This document shows positions 6,686 to 7,405 of a DNA stretch of 7,405 nucleotides, in pieces (the stretch's first letter is position 1; each line of letters begins with the position of its first letter). The notes beneath the pieces were generated by a model, which was not told the DNA's origin, ran no database searches, and was given only the letters and a program-made list of their open reading frames with translations. A program made the translations under genes and the position numbers. Origin of the DNA: Chloroflexia bacterium. Lineage in GTDB: Bacteria; Chloroflexota; Chloroflexia; Thermomicrobiales; JALYUS01. The DNA is taken from positions 1 to 7,405 of the forward strand of contig JAICIL010000224.1 of assembly GCA_025924435.1 (NCBI GenBank), in the 5' to 3' direction.

Positions 6686-7393
6686 GATCCAGGCGCTGAC
6701 GGGGCCACCGACGACGCGGAGTACCTCGCCCACATGCGCGAAGCCCGCCTCGTGCAACAGTCGCACGTGCTCCTCCGGGGTGCTCATCTGCCGCTCCATC
6801 GGCAGCAACTGGGTGATCGTCGCTTCCATCCGCTCGGCGGGCACGCCCAGCAGTTCCCCGTGCTGCTGCCAGGCGCGCAGGAAGTCGTCGCGCAGTTGCT
6901 CATCCGCTTGCATCATGCGCGCCGCCGTCGCGACGAGGACCGGGGCGTCCGGCCGCAGCCGGCCCTCGATGCCCCGCAGGAGCGCGAGCTTCTCCGCGTC
7001 GGGCAGGAAGTGCAGCACGAAGATGCAGGTCGCCGCGTCGAAGCGGGTCTCCTGCGGCAGGTCCGCCACGGTCCCGCGAACCAGTGCAACGCGGTCGCTC
7101 ACCCCCAACTGCGCGGCCTTGGCCTGCGCCATCGCCAGCATGTCGGCGGAAGGGTCGACCCCGGTGAGGCGCCAGCCGGGGTTCGCGGGCAGGAACCGGG
7201 CGATCTCCGCCCCGCCGCCCGCGCCGACCACCAGCAGATGGAGCTCCGGCCGCTGCAAGGCCCGGAGGTAGGCGTGGATGAGCGTGAAGATGAGATCATA
7301 GCCCATGTTGACGCCCTGGACCATCCGCTCGTACTCGGTCACCGGTACCGGCGGGCGGGCATCGAAATCCACCGGCTGTTGCGCGCCTGCCAT
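6677..7393 (-). CDS. Class I SAM-dependent methyltransferase, CmoA-like
   Basis: This 238-residue protein has the Rossmann-type methyltransferase core: motif I LLVVGAGGGAEIARF (residues 53-67, SAM-binding glycines 57-61), the acidic residue after beta-2 in GVDPSADMLAMA (D80), LVRGTVADLP around D111, and motif IV-like FDAATCIFVLHFLPD (118-132). A linker with LLRGIEGRLRPDAPVLVAT leads to the last strands. The helical insert DDFLRAWQQHGELLG and the ending EEHVRLLHEAGFAHV resemble the layout of CmoA, the enzyme that makes carboxy-SAM for tRNA wobble uridine modification. The carboxy-SAM-specific residues could not be checked and no cmoB is nearby, so only a CmoA-like SAM methyltransferase is supported; the substrate is unknown. 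The ATG at 7391-7393 has a good Shine-Dalgarno site 7 bases upstream. The gene converges on the histidine kinase and is separated from it by 159 bp, so it belongs to a different transcription unit whose promoter is outside the window. Confidence 0.88.
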   Translation of the reverse strand: MAGAQQPVDFDARPPVPVTEYERMVQGVNMGYDLIFTLIHAYLRALQRPELHLLVVGAGGGAEIARFLPANPGWRLTGVDPSADMLAMAQAKAAQLGVSDRVALVRGTVADLPQETRFDAATCIFVLHFLPDAEKLALLRGIEGRLRPDAPVLVATAARMMQADEQLRDDFLRAWQQHGELLGVPAERMEATITQLLPMERQMSTPEEHVRLLHEAGFAHVGEVLRVVGGPVSAWIAR

Positions 7394-7400
7394 GGGATCT

Positions 7401-7405
7401 ACCTC
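7401..7405 (-). promoter_or_regulatory. Shine-Dalgarno site (GAGGT) for the methyltransferase
   Basis: On the minus strand GAGGT lies 7 bases before the ATG at 7393, a good match in sequence and spacing. It decides the start codon. The window ends here, so any promoter is not visible. Confidence 0.7.

Overview
The window is uniformly GC-rich bacterial DNA, with codon third positions mostly G or C (not counted exactly). It holds four complete or near-complete genes on the plus strand and one convergent gene on the minus strand. No tRNA, rRNA, CRISPR array, transposase, integrase or phage gene was seen. The cytoplasmic histidine kinase with many GAF domains resembles proteins common in Chloroflexota (Roseiflexus/Herpetosiphon/Thermomicrobia-like). 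That placement is an inference from style of protein and base composition, not a database match.

Positions 1-2706 hold a tightly packed glycosyltransferase operon: the C-terminal part of a GT9 (heptosyltransferase-like) protein, cut by the window edge; a complete GT4 enzyme overlapping it by 13 bp; and a second, complete GT9 overlapping the GT4 gene by 4 bp (ATGA). Both GT9 proteins keep the C-terminal donor-site segment and a cysteine cluster that begins with identical CX2CX12C spacing. The set probably assembles a surface glycan (LPS-like core, glycolipid or exopolysaccharide); the acceptor and sugars cannot be read from the sequence.

Positions 2747-6517 hold a 1256-residue soluble histidine kinase: PAS, five tandem GAF domains, HisKA, HATPase_c. 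It starts 40 bp after the glycosyltransferase operon, so it may be co-transcribed. It has no membrane segment and no receiver domain, and no response regulator lies in the window. The four intervals between successive GAF domains fall in two length classes, 22 and 29 residues, differing by exactly one coiled-coil heptad. Its last codons and stop are made by three perfect copies of a 7-bp repeat; loss of one copy would open a frame that crosses nearly the whole downstream intergenic region.

Positions 6518-6676 are a short convergent intergenic region rich in small GC hairpins without T-tracts. Positions 6677-7393 (minus) encode a 238-residue class I SAM-dependent methyltransferase resembling the CmoA family, with a clear Shine-Dalgarno site at the window edge.

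Nothing here clearly forms a new defence, mobile or RNA system. The most notable signals are the heptad-quantised GAF linkers, the heptanucleotide repeat that sets the kinase stop codon, and the degenerate 12-bp repeat that forms the N-terminus of the second GT9.
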